A DNA stretch of 64,000 nt, from positions 13,475-77,474 of the forward strand of contig JADJPQ010000018.1 of NCBI GenBank assembly GCA_016713175.1, in the 5' to 3' direction. The stretch is from Planctomycetota bacterium. GTDB lineage: Bacteria > Planctomycetota > UBA1135 > UBA2386. Numbering within the stretch: the first letter of the stretch is position 1; each line of letters begins with the position of its first letter. Below, one piece after another: positions 8,183-19,734 of the stretch. Made by a program: the position numbers and the translations under genes. Under the pieces are notes generated by a model that was given only the letters and a program-made list of their open reading frames with translations, was not told the origin of the DNA and ran no database searches.

Positions 8183-9078
8183 GTGGCGCTCCCGGGGGTG
8201 GCAGTGGGAACGGTCTGTTCGAGCACCTGGTAGAGATCCTCGAGCCGGACGACGCCGACTTCCGCCGCGCGCAGGTGCGCGGCCGGCAGGGAGCGCAACA
8301 GATCGAGCGGTTCGCCGTCGGCCTCCACGATCCAGGTGCCATCGGGTTCGTGGCCGAGGATCCGCGCCCCGGCGGGCAGCGTCGTGCCATCGAGCAGGCG
8401 CAGGCGCAGCCGATGGCGCAGCCGGGCGCGTGCCGCTTGCAGGGCCGTTGCGTCGACGAAGCGACCGGCGAACAGGAACTCCAGCCGATCGGCGATGGTC
8501 TCCAGTTCGCTGAGGTGGTGGGAACTGAGCACGATCGACTTGCCGGCGGCCTTCAGTTCGAGCAGCGCATCGCGCAGCACGCAGCGAACCGAGGCGTCGA
8601 GGGCGCGGTCCGGCTCGTCGAGCAGGTAGAGATCGACGTCGGGGACCAAGGTCGCCAACAACGCCAGCTTCTGCTTCATGCCGGCGCTGTAGGAGCGAAC
8701 GCGCTGTTGCAGCGGCAGGTCGAAGGCGCCGAGCAGTCGTTCGAGCAGATCGTGTCGATGCGAGCGGTAGAAGCCATGGGCGAAGGCCAGGAACTCGGCG
8801 CCGGTCATCTGGTGGTAGACACCGGTCTCGCCGGGCAGGTAGCAGGTGCGGCGGCGGATCGCCAACGACTCGACTGCCGGGTCGCGACCGAGCACCTGCA
8901 CGCGGCCGCGATCGCGCCGGCACAGGCCGATCCACGACCGCAGCAGCGTGGACTTGCCGGCGCCATTGGGACCGACCAGGCCGAGCAGCTGGCCGGCAGG
9001 CACGACGAGGTCGATGCCAACGAGCACTCGGCGGGAACCGAAAGCCTTGCCGAGGCCCTGCACTTCGATCGCGTTCAT
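8179..9078 (-). CDS. ABC transporter ATP-binding protein
   Basis: 299 residues from ATG 9078, overlapping the upstream stop as ATGA. Walker A is GPNGAGKST (residues 36-44), the signature is SAGMKQK (131-137, a variant of LSGGQ), Walker B is YLLDEP (151-156) and the switch His is in 'SSHHLSE'. The C-terminal 80 residues form a separate regulatory or dimerisation region, as in the NatA/CcmA-like ABC-2 importer-exporter class. In place of the usual 'TSGLDP' D-loop it reads 'DEPDRALDAS', a mild deviation. It pairs with the permease at 7370-8182. Confidence 0.92.
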   Translation of the reverse strand: MNAIEVQGLGKAFGSRRVLVGIDLVVPAGQLLGLVGPNGAGKSTLLRSWIGLCRRDRGRVQVLGRDPAVESLAIRRRTCYLPGETGVYHQMTGAEFLAFAHGFYRSHRHDLLERLLGAFDLPLQQRVRSYSAGMKQKLALLATLVPDVDLYLLDEPDRALDASVRCVLRDALLELKAAGKSIVLSSHHLSELETIADRLEFLFAGRFVDATALQAARARLRHRLRLRLLDGTTLPAGARILGHEPDGTWIVEADGEPLDLLRSLPAAHLRAAEVGVVRLEDLYQVLEQTVPTATPGSAT

Positions 9079-9635
9079 GCCACCTCGCGCAGGAAGTTGG
9101 CCAGCAACCGCGGACCGTCGGGCGAACGGAACGACTCGGGGTGGAACTGCACGCCGAACGTCGCGTGGTTCCGGTGGCGCAACGCCATCAGCTCGCCCGC
9201 GGCGGTCCAGGCCGTCGGCAGCAGTTCGGGTGGCAGCGTCGTGGGATCGACGCACAGCGAGTGGTAGCGGCAGGCGACCAGGGGTTGCGGCAGGCCGGCG
9301 AACAGTCCGGTGCGGTCGTGGGAGATCGGCGACGTCCGGCCGTGGCACGGGTTGCTGCGAACGACTGCGGCGCCGAACGCCGCGCCGATCGCCTGGTGGC
9401 CGAGGCAGACACCGAGGATCGGGCGGTGGCCCGACCACCGCCGGATCGCGGCGACGCAGATGCCCGCATCCTCGGGGCGGCCGGGGCCCGGCGACAGCAC
9501 CAGGGCGCGCGCCTGGCCGGCGCGTTCGACATCGATGCGGTCGCTCCGTTCGACCAGAACCGTGGCGCCGAGGCCACCGAACGCCTGCGCCAGGTTCCAG
9601 ACGAACGAATCCTGGTTGTCGAGCAGGAGGATCAC
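9075..9635 (-). CDS. Class I glutamine amidotransferase (anthranilate/aminodeoxychorismate synthase component II)
   Basis: 186 residues from GTG 9635 (VILLLDNQDSF), the only start that begins the conserved N-terminal strand. The catalytic triad is visible: Cys77 in GVCLGHQAIG, and His165 and Glu167 in FGVQFHPES. The protein releases ammonia from glutamine for anthranilate (TrpG) or 4-amino-4-deoxychorismate (PabA) synthesis; sequence alone does not separate the two. No TrpE/PabB partner is in the window. It is the first gene of the leftward operon with the ABC transporter, lpxB and the ubiD-like gene, an unusual grouping. It is divergent from trkA across 87 bp. Confidence 0.9.
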   Translation of the reverse strand: MILLLDNQDSFVWNLAQAFGGLGATVLVERSDRIDVERAGQARALVLSPGPGRPEDAGICVAAIRRWSGHRPILGVCLGHQAIGAAFGAAVVRSNPCHGRTSPISHDRTGLFAGLPQPLVACRYHSLCVDPTTLPPELLPTAWTAAGELMALRHRNHATFGVQFHPESFRSPDGPRLLANFLREVA

Positions 9636-9722
9636 GGACCGGGCTGCGCAGGCTAACCGGACCTGTCGTCGGCAGCGAGCACGAGGAACGGGACCGTTCG
9701 GGCTGTATCTTGGCCAGGCTGC

Positions 9723-11072
9723 ATGAACATCCTGATCGTCGGTCTCGGCGAGGTCGGCTCCTACCTGACCAAGGTGCTGTCGACCGAGGGTCACGCGATC
9801 ACGGTGGTCGATCCCGACCTGCACCGGTTGCGCCGCGTCGCCGACCTGCTGGATGTGCAGGCGGTGCACGGCGACGGTTCGCGGCCCGACGTGCTCGACA
9901 AGGCCGAAGCCCATCAGGCGGATCTGGTGCTGGCCGTGTCGAATGACGACAAGGTCAACATGCTGACCTGCCTGTTCGGCAAGCGGATCGGCGCCAAGAA
10001 GACCGTGCTGCGGCTGAAGGACACGACGGCGTTCCGCCGCAGCAAGACGTTCTTCCGCAAGAACCTGTTGTACGACCTGCTGCTGTCGCTCGACGACCTG
10101 GCAGCGGAAGAAGTCGTCAAGACGGTGCGCGAGAACCGGGCGGTCGGCGTCGAGAACTTTGCCGAGGGCAAGGTGCAGATGCGTCGCTTCCGGGTCGACG
10201 CCGACAGCAACTTCGTCGACGCCGCGGTCAAGGATCTGAAGATCCCGGCGGGCATGTTGATCACCGCGATCGACCGCGACCACCAGGTGATCATCCCCGG
10301 CGGCGGCGACGTGATCGCGGCCGGCGACGAGATCTTCGTGCTCGGCGAGCCGAAGGCGATCGCCTCGTTCGAGAAGAAGACCGGCGTCCGGCCGCACTAC
10401 CTGAAGAGTGTCGTCATCTACGGCAGCTCCGGCGTCGCGCTGCAGGTTGCCCAGGCGATGCAGCGGCGGCATGTGCACACCCGGGTCATCGTCGAAGATC
10501 GCGAGGACGCCGAACGGCTGTCGGAAGTGCTCAGCGGCGGCATCGTGCTGCACGCCGACGCCACCGATCTGGCGTTCCTGCAGGAGGAGCGGGTCGGCGA
10601 GGTCGATGCGTTCCTGGGCCTGGCAGATCAGGACGAGCGCAACCTGATGTCCTGCCAGCTCAGCCGCAACCTCGGCGTCAAGCGGACGATCGCCCTGGTG
10701 CAGAAGCCCGACTACGTCTCGATCTATCAGCAACTCGGCATCGATGTCGCGGTGTCGCCGCGGCTCTTGTGCGCGAACAAGATCCTGGCCTTCGTCCGCA
10801 GCCGCAGCATCAGCACGATCGCCACCATCGAGGAAGGCAAGGCCGAGGTGCTGGAGATCGAAGTGCAGCCGGGCAGTCGGCTGGTGGGGCAGATGATCAA
10901 GGACGCCGGCTTCCCGCGCGGCTGCGTGGTTGCCGCGATCACGCGGGATGCGGGCGAAGTGTTGATCCCCCGCGGTGAGGACGAGATTGCGGCGCACGAT
11001 CAACTGGTGATCTTCGTGCTGAACGAAGTGGTCGACCAGGTCATGAACCTGGCCGGAATCGTCCGCGAGTAG
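9723..11072 (+). CDS. trkA: Trk system potassium uptake protein TrkA
   Basis: 449 residues. It has two RCK modules, each with an NAD(H)-binding Rossmann domain and an RCK_C domain. The first begins 'MNILIVGLGEVGSYL' with the acidic strand end 'VVDPD'; the second begins near residue 228 with 'SVVIYGSSGVALQVA'. RCK_C domains are at about 135-220 and 365-445. TrkA is the cytoplasmic nucleotide-binding gate of the TrkH/TrkG potassium channel; no trkH is present within the window. A TATCTT hexamer at 9706-9711, preceded directly by TG, could be a -10 element, which would give a leader of only a few bases. Confidence 0.93.
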   Translation: MNILIVGLGEVGSYLTKVLSTEGHAITVVDPDLHRLRRVADLLDVQAVHGDGSRPDVLDKAEAHQADLVLAVSNDDKVNMLTCLFGKRIGAKKTVLRLKDTTAFRRSKTFFRKNLLYDLLLSLDDLAAEEVVKTVRENRAVGVENFAEGKVQMRRFRVDADSNFVDAAVKDLKIPAGMLITAIDRDHQVIIPGGGDVIAAGDEIFVLGEPKAIASFEKKTGVRPHYLKSVVIYGSSGVALQVAQAMQRRHVHTRVIVEDREDAERLSEVLSGGIVLHADATDLAFLQEERVGEVDAFLGLADQDERNLMSCQLSRNLGVKRTIALVQKPDYVSIYQQLGIDVAVSPRLLCANKILAFVRSRSISTIATIEEGKAEVLEIEVQPGSRLVGQMIKDAGFPRGCVVAAITRDAGEVLIPRGEDEIAAHDQLVIFVLNEVVDQVMNLAGIVRE

Positions 11073-11159
11073 CGAGCCCGGCGTGAACTTCGGGCGCCAA
11101 CGGCTGCCCTGAGCTTGGTAGTTCCTGGACTGTCGGGCTGGCGCGGCTTCGACCGGCTA

Positions 11160-11831
11160 CTACTTGCTCACGTCCATGACGCTGATGTCGTCCGGACGGT
11201 AGCGGACCCTCTCGTTGCGTGGAAACGTCGCCGGGACCGCCAACATCTCGCGCAGCCGATCGACGCCGGCGAACGGGTAGTAGGTGCGGTGGTTGTCCAC
11301 CGTGGCTCGCGCTGCGACCAGGCCGCAAAAGCGCAGGCCGTGGGGTGTTCGCAACAAGACCGCGGCGCCCTGGGGTAGGGCCTCGCCGGGATCCTGCAGC
11401 ACATCGCCGTCGACACCTTCCTCGCGCGCCAGCGTCACCTCGACCACTCGTTCCTCCGTGCCGTCCGGTGTCCACATCGCCAGCAGGGAGTCGTCTGGCG
11501 TAAGCGGTCGATCGAGGACGCGCAGAGGCTGGGTCTCCAGGTCGATTCTCGCGAGCGTGAACGCGCTGCCGGTCGCCTCCAGCCGACCGTCTTCGATCAT
11601 CGGGGTCGGACCGAGGAAGTAGTGCACCCGGCATGGACCGGCCGCTGCGCTGCGGCCGAGGGTGAGGATGCCGAACTCGGTCGTCGCACCGAACTCGATG
11701 CCGCCGGTGGTCTCGACCAGGGCGACGGGTCGGGACCTGTCGGTCTGGGGTACTCCCGAAACGAACCAGTGGCTGCACGAGGCCAGCAGCGGCAGCAGCG
11801 CCGCCGCCGGCAGGACGAGCCGCTTCGCCAT
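11160..11831 (-). CDS. Putative lipoprotein of unknown function
   Basis: 223 residues from ATG 11831. The signal sequence 'MAKRLVLPAAALLPLLASC' ends in a lipobox with Cys19, so the protein is probably lipid-anchored. The body is beta-rich with no recognised domain. It begins on the last base of the upstream broken metallopeptidase gene (TGATG), so the two were translationally coupled. The C-terminus 'RYRPDDISVMDVSK' is intact. Role unknown. Confidence 0.75.
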   Translation of the reverse strand: MAKRLVLPAAALLPLLASCSHWFVSGVPQTDRSRPVALVETTGGIEFGATTEFGILTLGRSAAAGPCRVHYFLGPTPMIEDGRLEATGSAFTLARIDLETQPLRVLDRPLTPDDSLLAMWTPDGTEERVVEVTLAREEGVDGDVLQDPGEALPQGAAVLLRTPHGLRFCGLVAARATVDNHRTYYPFAGVDRLREMLAVPATFPRNERVRYRPDDISVMDVSK

Positions 11832-13442
11832 CACAGCATCTTCTTCTTGACGAAGTCGGCCCAGCAGGCCTCGAGCTTGTCCCAGTCGACGCCCTCGAAC
11901 GCCTTCTCGACGGCGGTCTTCTGGTTCTTGGTCTCGAGCATCGTCGTCCGGTAGATGTCGAGGATCTGGCTCCAGCGCGGGTCGAACTTGCTGCCCATTG
12001 CGTCGGCGCCGCTGCGCAGGAACTCGATCATCGTGTACCCCTGCGAGTAGTACTCGGTCGCTTTGGGGCCGTAGAACTTGTCCTTGTTCCACGTGACGAT
12101 CTCCTTCCATGGCACCCAGGTCTTGCGGGCGATGAACTGCACGATCTCGGGCTTGCGCGACTGCAGCGTCGTCGGCGACCACTTGCCGCCCTTCTTCTTG
12201 CGCGCGCCGTAGTACTCGCCGGTGCCTTCGTCGAACCAGCGATGCAACTCGAAGTCGTTGCCACCGCCGAGCTTACGAGTCGGCGCATTGGTGCCAACCG
12301 TGCACCGCCACTTCGACCGGGTCGAGCTTGCCGTAGATGCGCTTGGCGTCTTCGAACACGACCAGCTCTTTGCTGCCGGGGCTGAACCAGCCGACAACAC
12401 CATAGTTGGTGCCGCTGTACTTCATGAACGACTCATGGTCGTCGCAGACGCGCAGGATGCTGTAAGGCTGGTTGAACTTCTCGTGCGGCGGGTAGTCGCG
12501 CAGGTACAGCTCGCGACTCTCCTCGAGCGCTTCGACCAGCTTCTTGGTGAAGCGATACTGCCCGACGCGCCGGCCCGGCTTGTCCGGGTTCCACGACCAG
12601 AGGATGATGTAGTTGGGCGTCGTGAAGAAGTCCCAGCCGGGCAGGCCTGAGATGTTGGCCTTGGCCTTCTCGAGCGCTTCCTTGCGTTGAGGGGTGTTGG
12701 CGAACTCTTCCTTCTTCGCGGCGCTCGCGCCAGAGCCGTCGTCCTCGACCTCGATGACGTCGAGCGATTCGGCCATCGTCGTCAGCCACTTGTAGTGCTT
12801 CTGTTCCGGCTTGCTGCCCTTCTTGTCGAGCACCGGTACGGTCGCCACCAGCGCGATCTGCTTGTCTGGGAAGTCGTAGACGGCGGCGCAGTGGAACCAG
12901 ACCAGATCTTCGCCGCCGCGCGACGACGACGTGTCGGCGTACTCCCACCATGACCAGGCCGGCTTCTTGCCGATGGCCTTGTTGGCCTTGCCCTTGATCG
13001 AGAACGCGCGGTCTTCGATCTTCGGGTCGTCTTCGGTCACCCACGTCTGGAAATCGGCCGAAGTCGCCTTGCGGGTGATCGCATCCTCGATCGCCTTCTT
13101 GGTGGTGGTGCCGCCGCCTTCGTCGCCCTCGCCGGCAGGCTTCTCGGCGGGATCGGCGAGGTCGAGGTTCTTCGGGAACACCAGCACGTCGAAGTACCAC
13201 TCATAGGTGCCGAGGCGGCCGTGGATGTAGTCGCCCGGGTTGCGCGGTTCGAACCGCATCTTCTGATGCGGGTTGATGTCGCCAACCTTCATCGGGATCG
13301 CCTGCAGCTTCTTGTGGATCTTGATCTTGATCTTCAGCTCGGCATTCTCGACCGTGTCGTACTCGGCTTGCGCGGTGGCCGTGGTGCCGAACAGCAACAG
13401 CGCGGACACGAGGGGAAGGGCGGCTCTGAGCATGGCGGACAT
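11831..13442 (-). pseudogene. Frameshifted secreted DUF1570-like gluzincin metallopeptidase
   Basis: The first frame runs from ATG 13442 (signal peptide 'MLRAALPLVSALLLFG') for 389 residues to a TAA at 12273-12275. Homologous-looking sequence resumes in another frame from about 12270 and runs to 11831 ('LGGGNDFELHRWFDEGTGEYY' region, then a Lys-rich C-terminus). The break falls in the expected active site. The first frame reads His381-Gly-Trp-His384, where gluzincins of this type carry H-E-G-W-H, so a Glu codon appears missing. The frame then slips within about 20 nt. The downstream 'WFDEGTGEYY' supplies what looks like the third zinc-ligand region. Both lesions together argue for a real loss of function, but a local assembly or consensus error cannot be excluded. 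Confidence 0.75.
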
Positions 13443-13687
13443 CCTCTGGGCTCTGGAAGCGATGATCGAAGTTCCCTGGCGGGGCCCCGAACACGCGCAC
13501 GTTAGCGGGAGTTGCGGGTGACCGCCAGCAGGGGCAAGGGCAAGCGGGTCAGGACGCTACGGTGGACATCCTGCTCCGTCGAACTGTCGGGAAAGCTTGG
13601 CCGGCGGTCCTGCGACGGTCTTTGGAGTCTTCGGCTTCCCCCGATGTCACGAACGAAAGCAACGAAGCGCCAGCGGACGTGCCCGGT

Positions 13688-13984
13688 TCACGACTTCTTC
13701 TTCGGCATCTGGCAGCCGGCGGGTGCGGCATCGGTGCCGCAGGCCGGAGAGCAACCGCCTTTGGGCGCGTCGGCGGCCTTCTCGCCGGCCCTGTAGGAGT
13801 CCGACCGGTAGTCGGTCTGGTAGAAGCCCGAGCCCTTGAAGATGACGCCGGCGCCAGTGCCGATCAGGCGTTCGAGCTTGTTCTTGCCACACTGCGGGCA
13901 CTTGCGCAGCGGGTCGGCGGTCATGCTCTGGAACTGTTCGAAGCGGTGGTCGCAGGCCTGGCAGCGGTAATCGTAGGTGGGCAT
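13688..13984 (-). CDS. FmdB-family zinc-ribbon protein
   Basis: 98 residues beginning 'MPTYDYRCQACDHRFEQFQ', the classic start of the FmdB/CxxC regulatory family. Two CxxC pairs (CQAC at 8-11 and CPQC about 25 residues later) form a zinc ribbon. The second half carries further cysteines ('GGCSPACG') and a Lys-rich C-terminus. The family's function is not firmly established; members are often called regulatory proteins. It follows grpE by 19 bp at the end of the chaperone cluster, which suggests a role tied to stress or protein folding. That is inference. Confidence 0.88.
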   Translation of the reverse strand: MPTYDYRCQACDHRFEQFQSMTADPLRKCPQCGKNKLERLIGTGAGVIFKGSGFYQTDYRSDSYRAGEKAADAPKGGCSPACGTDAAPAGCQMPKKKS

Positions 13985-14003
13985 CGGGAGGGTGTCCGTT
14001 GGT

Positions 14004-14573
14004 TCAGGAACCAGTCTGCGGCGGCGCCGCCGTGACGATGACCTTGGCATGCCGGATGACCTTGTCACCGATCTGGTAACCGGTCTGCAGCACGCGCAGG
14101 ACCTGGCCGGCGGGGATCCCCGGCGTCGGCTCCGTGCCGACGGCTTCGTGCCGGAGCGGATCGAACGGTACGCCGGCACCGGCCATCTCCTGCAAGCCAT
14201 GGCGTTCGAGCGCGCCGGATAGCAAGACGCGGACCATCCGGACACCCTCGACCACGCCGGCGGCATCGCCGCGACCGCCCTGGTCGTCCCAGATCTGCAA
14301 CGCGGCCTTGAACGAGTCCAGCACCGGCAACAGTTCCTGGGCGATGCCCTCGAGCACCCGGCGCCTGCCGTCCTCGAGTTCCTGTCGGGCACGCCGCCGC
14401 ATGTTGTCGGCGTCGGCCAACGTGCGCTTCAGTTGGAACTCGAGTTGATCGCGTTCCTCCTTGAGTCGCGCCAGTTCCCGTTCGTGGGTCGGGATCTCGA
14501 TCGTCGGTTCGGACTTCGGTGAAGTGCCGTCGCCGGCCGTGGCGTCCATCGGTGCCTGTTCTGGGTTGGTCAC
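14004..14573 (-). CDS. grpE: Nucleotide exchange factor GrpE
   Basis: 189 residues if the GTG at 14573 is used; it overlaps the dnaJ stop as GTGA. An in-frame ATG at 14549 would shorten it by eight residues. An N-terminal charged coiled coil ('ERELARLKEERDQLEFQLKRT') is followed by 'LADADNMRRRARQE' and a C-terminal beta domain containing 'HEAVGTEPTPGIPAGQVLRVLQTGYQIGDKVIRHAKVIV', which match GrpE. GrpE dimers release ADP from DnaK. It is coupled to dnaJ, although dnaK itself is not nearby. Confidence 0.93.
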   Translation of the reverse strand: MTNPEQAPMDATAGDGTSPKSEPTIEIPTHERELARLKEERDQLEFQLKRTLADADNMRRRARQELEDGRRRVLEGIAQELLPVLDSFKAALQIWDDQGGRGDAAGVVEGVRMVRVLLSGALERHGLQEMAGAGVPFDPLRHEAVGTEPTPGIPAGQVLRVLQTGYQIGDKVIRHAKVIVTAAPPQTGS

Positions 14574-15718
14574 GAGAAGATGTCCTTCACTTTCTCGATG
14601 ATCGACTTCTTGCCGCCTTTCCTGCCCTTCTTGCCACTGTCGTCCAGATCGTCGAACCTGCGCAGCAGTTCTTCCTGTTCGGCGGTCAGCTTCTTCGGCA
14701 CGTCGATCTGGATCTGCACGACCAGGGCGCCGCGCTGGTAGCCATCGGGGCGCGGCAGGCCGTGATTGCGGATCCGCAGCCGTTCGCCGGGCTGCGTGCC
14801 GGCTGGGATCTTCATCATCACCGGCTCCCCGGTGATCGTCGGAATCTCGATCTCGTCGCCGAGTACTGCCTGCCGGAAGCTGATCCGGGTTAGCATCAGC
14901 AGGTCGTCGCCCTGGCGCGAGAACACGGCGTGTTCCTGGATGTGGATGACGACCACCAGGTCGCCGGGCGGGCCGCCACCGTCGCCGGGCTCGCCTTGGC
15001 CGGCGATCCGTTCGACGTGGCCGTGTTCGATGCCGGCGGGGATCTGGATCGTGATCGGCACTTCCTTGGCGACGAAGCCGCGGCCGCGGCACTTGCCGCA
15101 CGGGTCGGTGATCATCTCGCCCTGGCCGCTGCAGGTCGGGCAGGTCTGCCGCAGTTGGAAGAACCCCTGCGAACGGATGACCTCGCCGTGGCCCTTGCAG
15201 GTGTCGCAACGCTTCTTGCCGGTACCAGCACGGGCGCCGGTGCCGCCGCACGAACCACAGGGGTCGGGGCGCTTGATGCCGATCGACTTCTTGACGCCGG
15301 TGGCGATCTCTTCGAGCGTCAGTTCGAGGTCGACCTTCAGGCTGGCGCCGCGCCGCCCCCGACCACGTCCGCCGCCGTTGCCGAAGAACTGATCGAAGAT
15401 GCCGCCGGCACCGCCGAACATGTCGCCGAACGCCGCGAACACGTCTTCGACGTTGCTGAAGCCGCCGCCGCCGCGCGCGCCCGGGATGCCATCGACGCCG
15501 GCATGGCCGAACTGGTTGTAGCGTTGGCGCTTCGGCGGGTCGGACAGCACCGCGTAGGCCTCGGCCGCTTCCTTGAAGCGCTTTTCGGCCTCGGCGTTGC
15601 CCGGGTTGCGGTCCGGGTGGTTCTCGAGCGCGATCTTCCGGTAGGCCTTCTTGATCGAGTCGTCGTCGGCGTCGCGGGCGACGCCGAGGACTTCGTAGTA
15701 GTCGCGCTTGTCGGCCAT
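14570..15718 (-). CDS. dnaJ: Chaperone protein DnaJ
   Basis: 382 residues. The J domain (about 1-70) contains the essential HPD tripeptide ('ENHPDRNPG'). A Gly/Phe-rich linker follows, then four CxxCxGxG zinc-binding repeats ('CGSCGGTG', 'CDTCKGHG', 'CPTCSGQG', 'CGKCRGRG'), then two C-terminal substrate-binding domains. The C-terminus ends in a Lys-rich segment 'KKGRKGGKKSIIEKVKDIFS'. It stimulates DnaK ATPase and binds unfolded proteins. It is separated from groEL by about 105 bp that contains a GGGGCC-TTG-GGCCCC hairpin (15746-15760), so it may have its own promoter. Confidence 0.95.
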   Translation of the reverse strand: MADKRDYYEVLGVARDADDDSIKKAYRKIALENHPDRNPGNAEAEKRFKEAAEAYAVLSDPPKRQRYNQFGHAGVDGIPGARGGGGFSNVEDVFAAFGDMFGGAGGIFDQFFGNGGGRGRGRRGASLKVDLELTLEEIATGVKKSIGIKRPDPCGSCGGTGARAGTGKKRCDTCKGHGEVIRSQGFFQLRQTCPTCSGQGEMITDPCGKCRGRGFVAKEVPITIQIPAGIEHGHVERIAGQGEPGDGGGPPGDLVVVIHIQEHAVFSRQGDDLLMLTRISFRQAVLGDEIEIPTITGEPVMMKIPAGTQPGERLRIRNHGLPRPDGYQRGALVVQIQIDVPKKLTAEQEELLRRFDDLDDSGKKGRKGGKKSIIEKVKDIFS

Positions 15719-15823
15719 GCTCGGATCCTGCGCCTTCGGTGGGCGGGGGCCTTGGGCCCCGGTCGGGGAACATCGATGCTATCGGCGTTTCCGCCAGCCG
15801 GGCTCGACTCGGCCCAGCCCGCG

Positions 15824-17434
<1,611 letters not shown>

Positions 17435-17437
17435 CGG

Positions 17438-17731
17438 TCATTCCTCCACGCGCGCAAGGATCTCGTTCTCGCGCAGGATCTTGTAGTCCTCGCCGCCGAC
17501 CTTGACGTCGCTGCCGGCGTACTTGCCAAAGAGCACGACGTCGCCCTTCTTGACGTCCAGCTTCAGACGCTTGCCGTCCTTGCCGAGCTTGCCGTCGCCG
17601 ACGGCGGTGACCTTGCCGCGTTGCGGCTTCTCCTTCGCGGTGTCGGGCAGCAGGATGCCGCCAGAGCTCATCTCTTCGGCGTCGAGCACCTTCAGCACGA
17701 CGCGGTCGTCCAGGGGTCGCAGGGATGCCAT
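17438..17731 (-). CDS. groES: Co-chaperonin GroES
   Basis: 97 residues beginning 'MASLRPLDDRVVLKVLDAEE'. The mobile loop 'EEMSSGGILLPDTAKEKPQRG' and the roof segment are as expected. Typical length is 95-100. It sits between two groEL genes, 3 bp before the second and 74 bp after the first, so it may cap both chaperonins. Confidence 0.95.
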   Translation of the reverse strand: MASLRPLDDRVVLKVLDAEEMSSGGILLPDTAKEKPQRGKVTAVGDGKLGKDGKRLKLDVKKGDVVLFGKYAGSDVKVGGEDYKILRENEILARVEE

Positions 17732-17805
17732 GGGTCTGTCTCCGATTGGTTTGTGCGTTGGTTTGTTCGGGGTCGTGGTTGGCGCCGGCTTGTTGGCCGG
17801 GCGGC

Positions 17806-19431
<1,626 letters not shown>

Positions 19432-19734
19432 CACAACCTCGGGGGGAGAATCTCGATCGTGCGTGCGTGGTGGCGTCCGGTCGCTCGTAGGATCGAGCGC
19501 CGCCGCCGAACACCGGCCGCGGGTGCGGTCCGGCGCGTGAGCCGCGCGCAGAGCAAACCCGGTGCCGGTCGTTCTGGCGGTTCCGTCCAGGCTTCGTCGA
19601 TGATACCTAGCCCTTTGTCTCGCAAGAACTTGTCGCCGATGAACCCCACGCCGTCGCGGTCCGCCCCTTCGCTTGGAAGTGTCAATGTGGCAGCCAAGCC
19701 GCCTGTCGGGGCGCTGATTCGGTGTCAATCTGGC
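19432..19734. other. Divergent intergenic region upstream of groEL and the NPCBM gene
   Basis: About 300 bp with no gene. A leftward TATCAT hexamer (19600-19605) could be a -10 element for the groEL cluster, about 165 nt before its start, but the -35 at 17-bp spacing is poor. I found no TTAGCACTC/GAGTGCTAA CIRCE element and no convincing sigma-32-like site. Nothing else is recognised. Confidence 0.35.

Noticed and set aside
12273..12275. Recoding at the TAA in the DUF1570-like gene
   Set aside because: The homologous sequence resumes in a different frame, so this is a frameshift, not stop readthrough; no slippery heptamer was seen at the junction.
19432..19734. CIRCE element or sigma-32 promoter upstream of groEL
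   Set aside because: No TTAGCACTC/GAGTGCTAA repeat and no CTTGAAA/CCCCAT pair was seen. A search of the whole region by eye cannot fully exclude degenerate forms.
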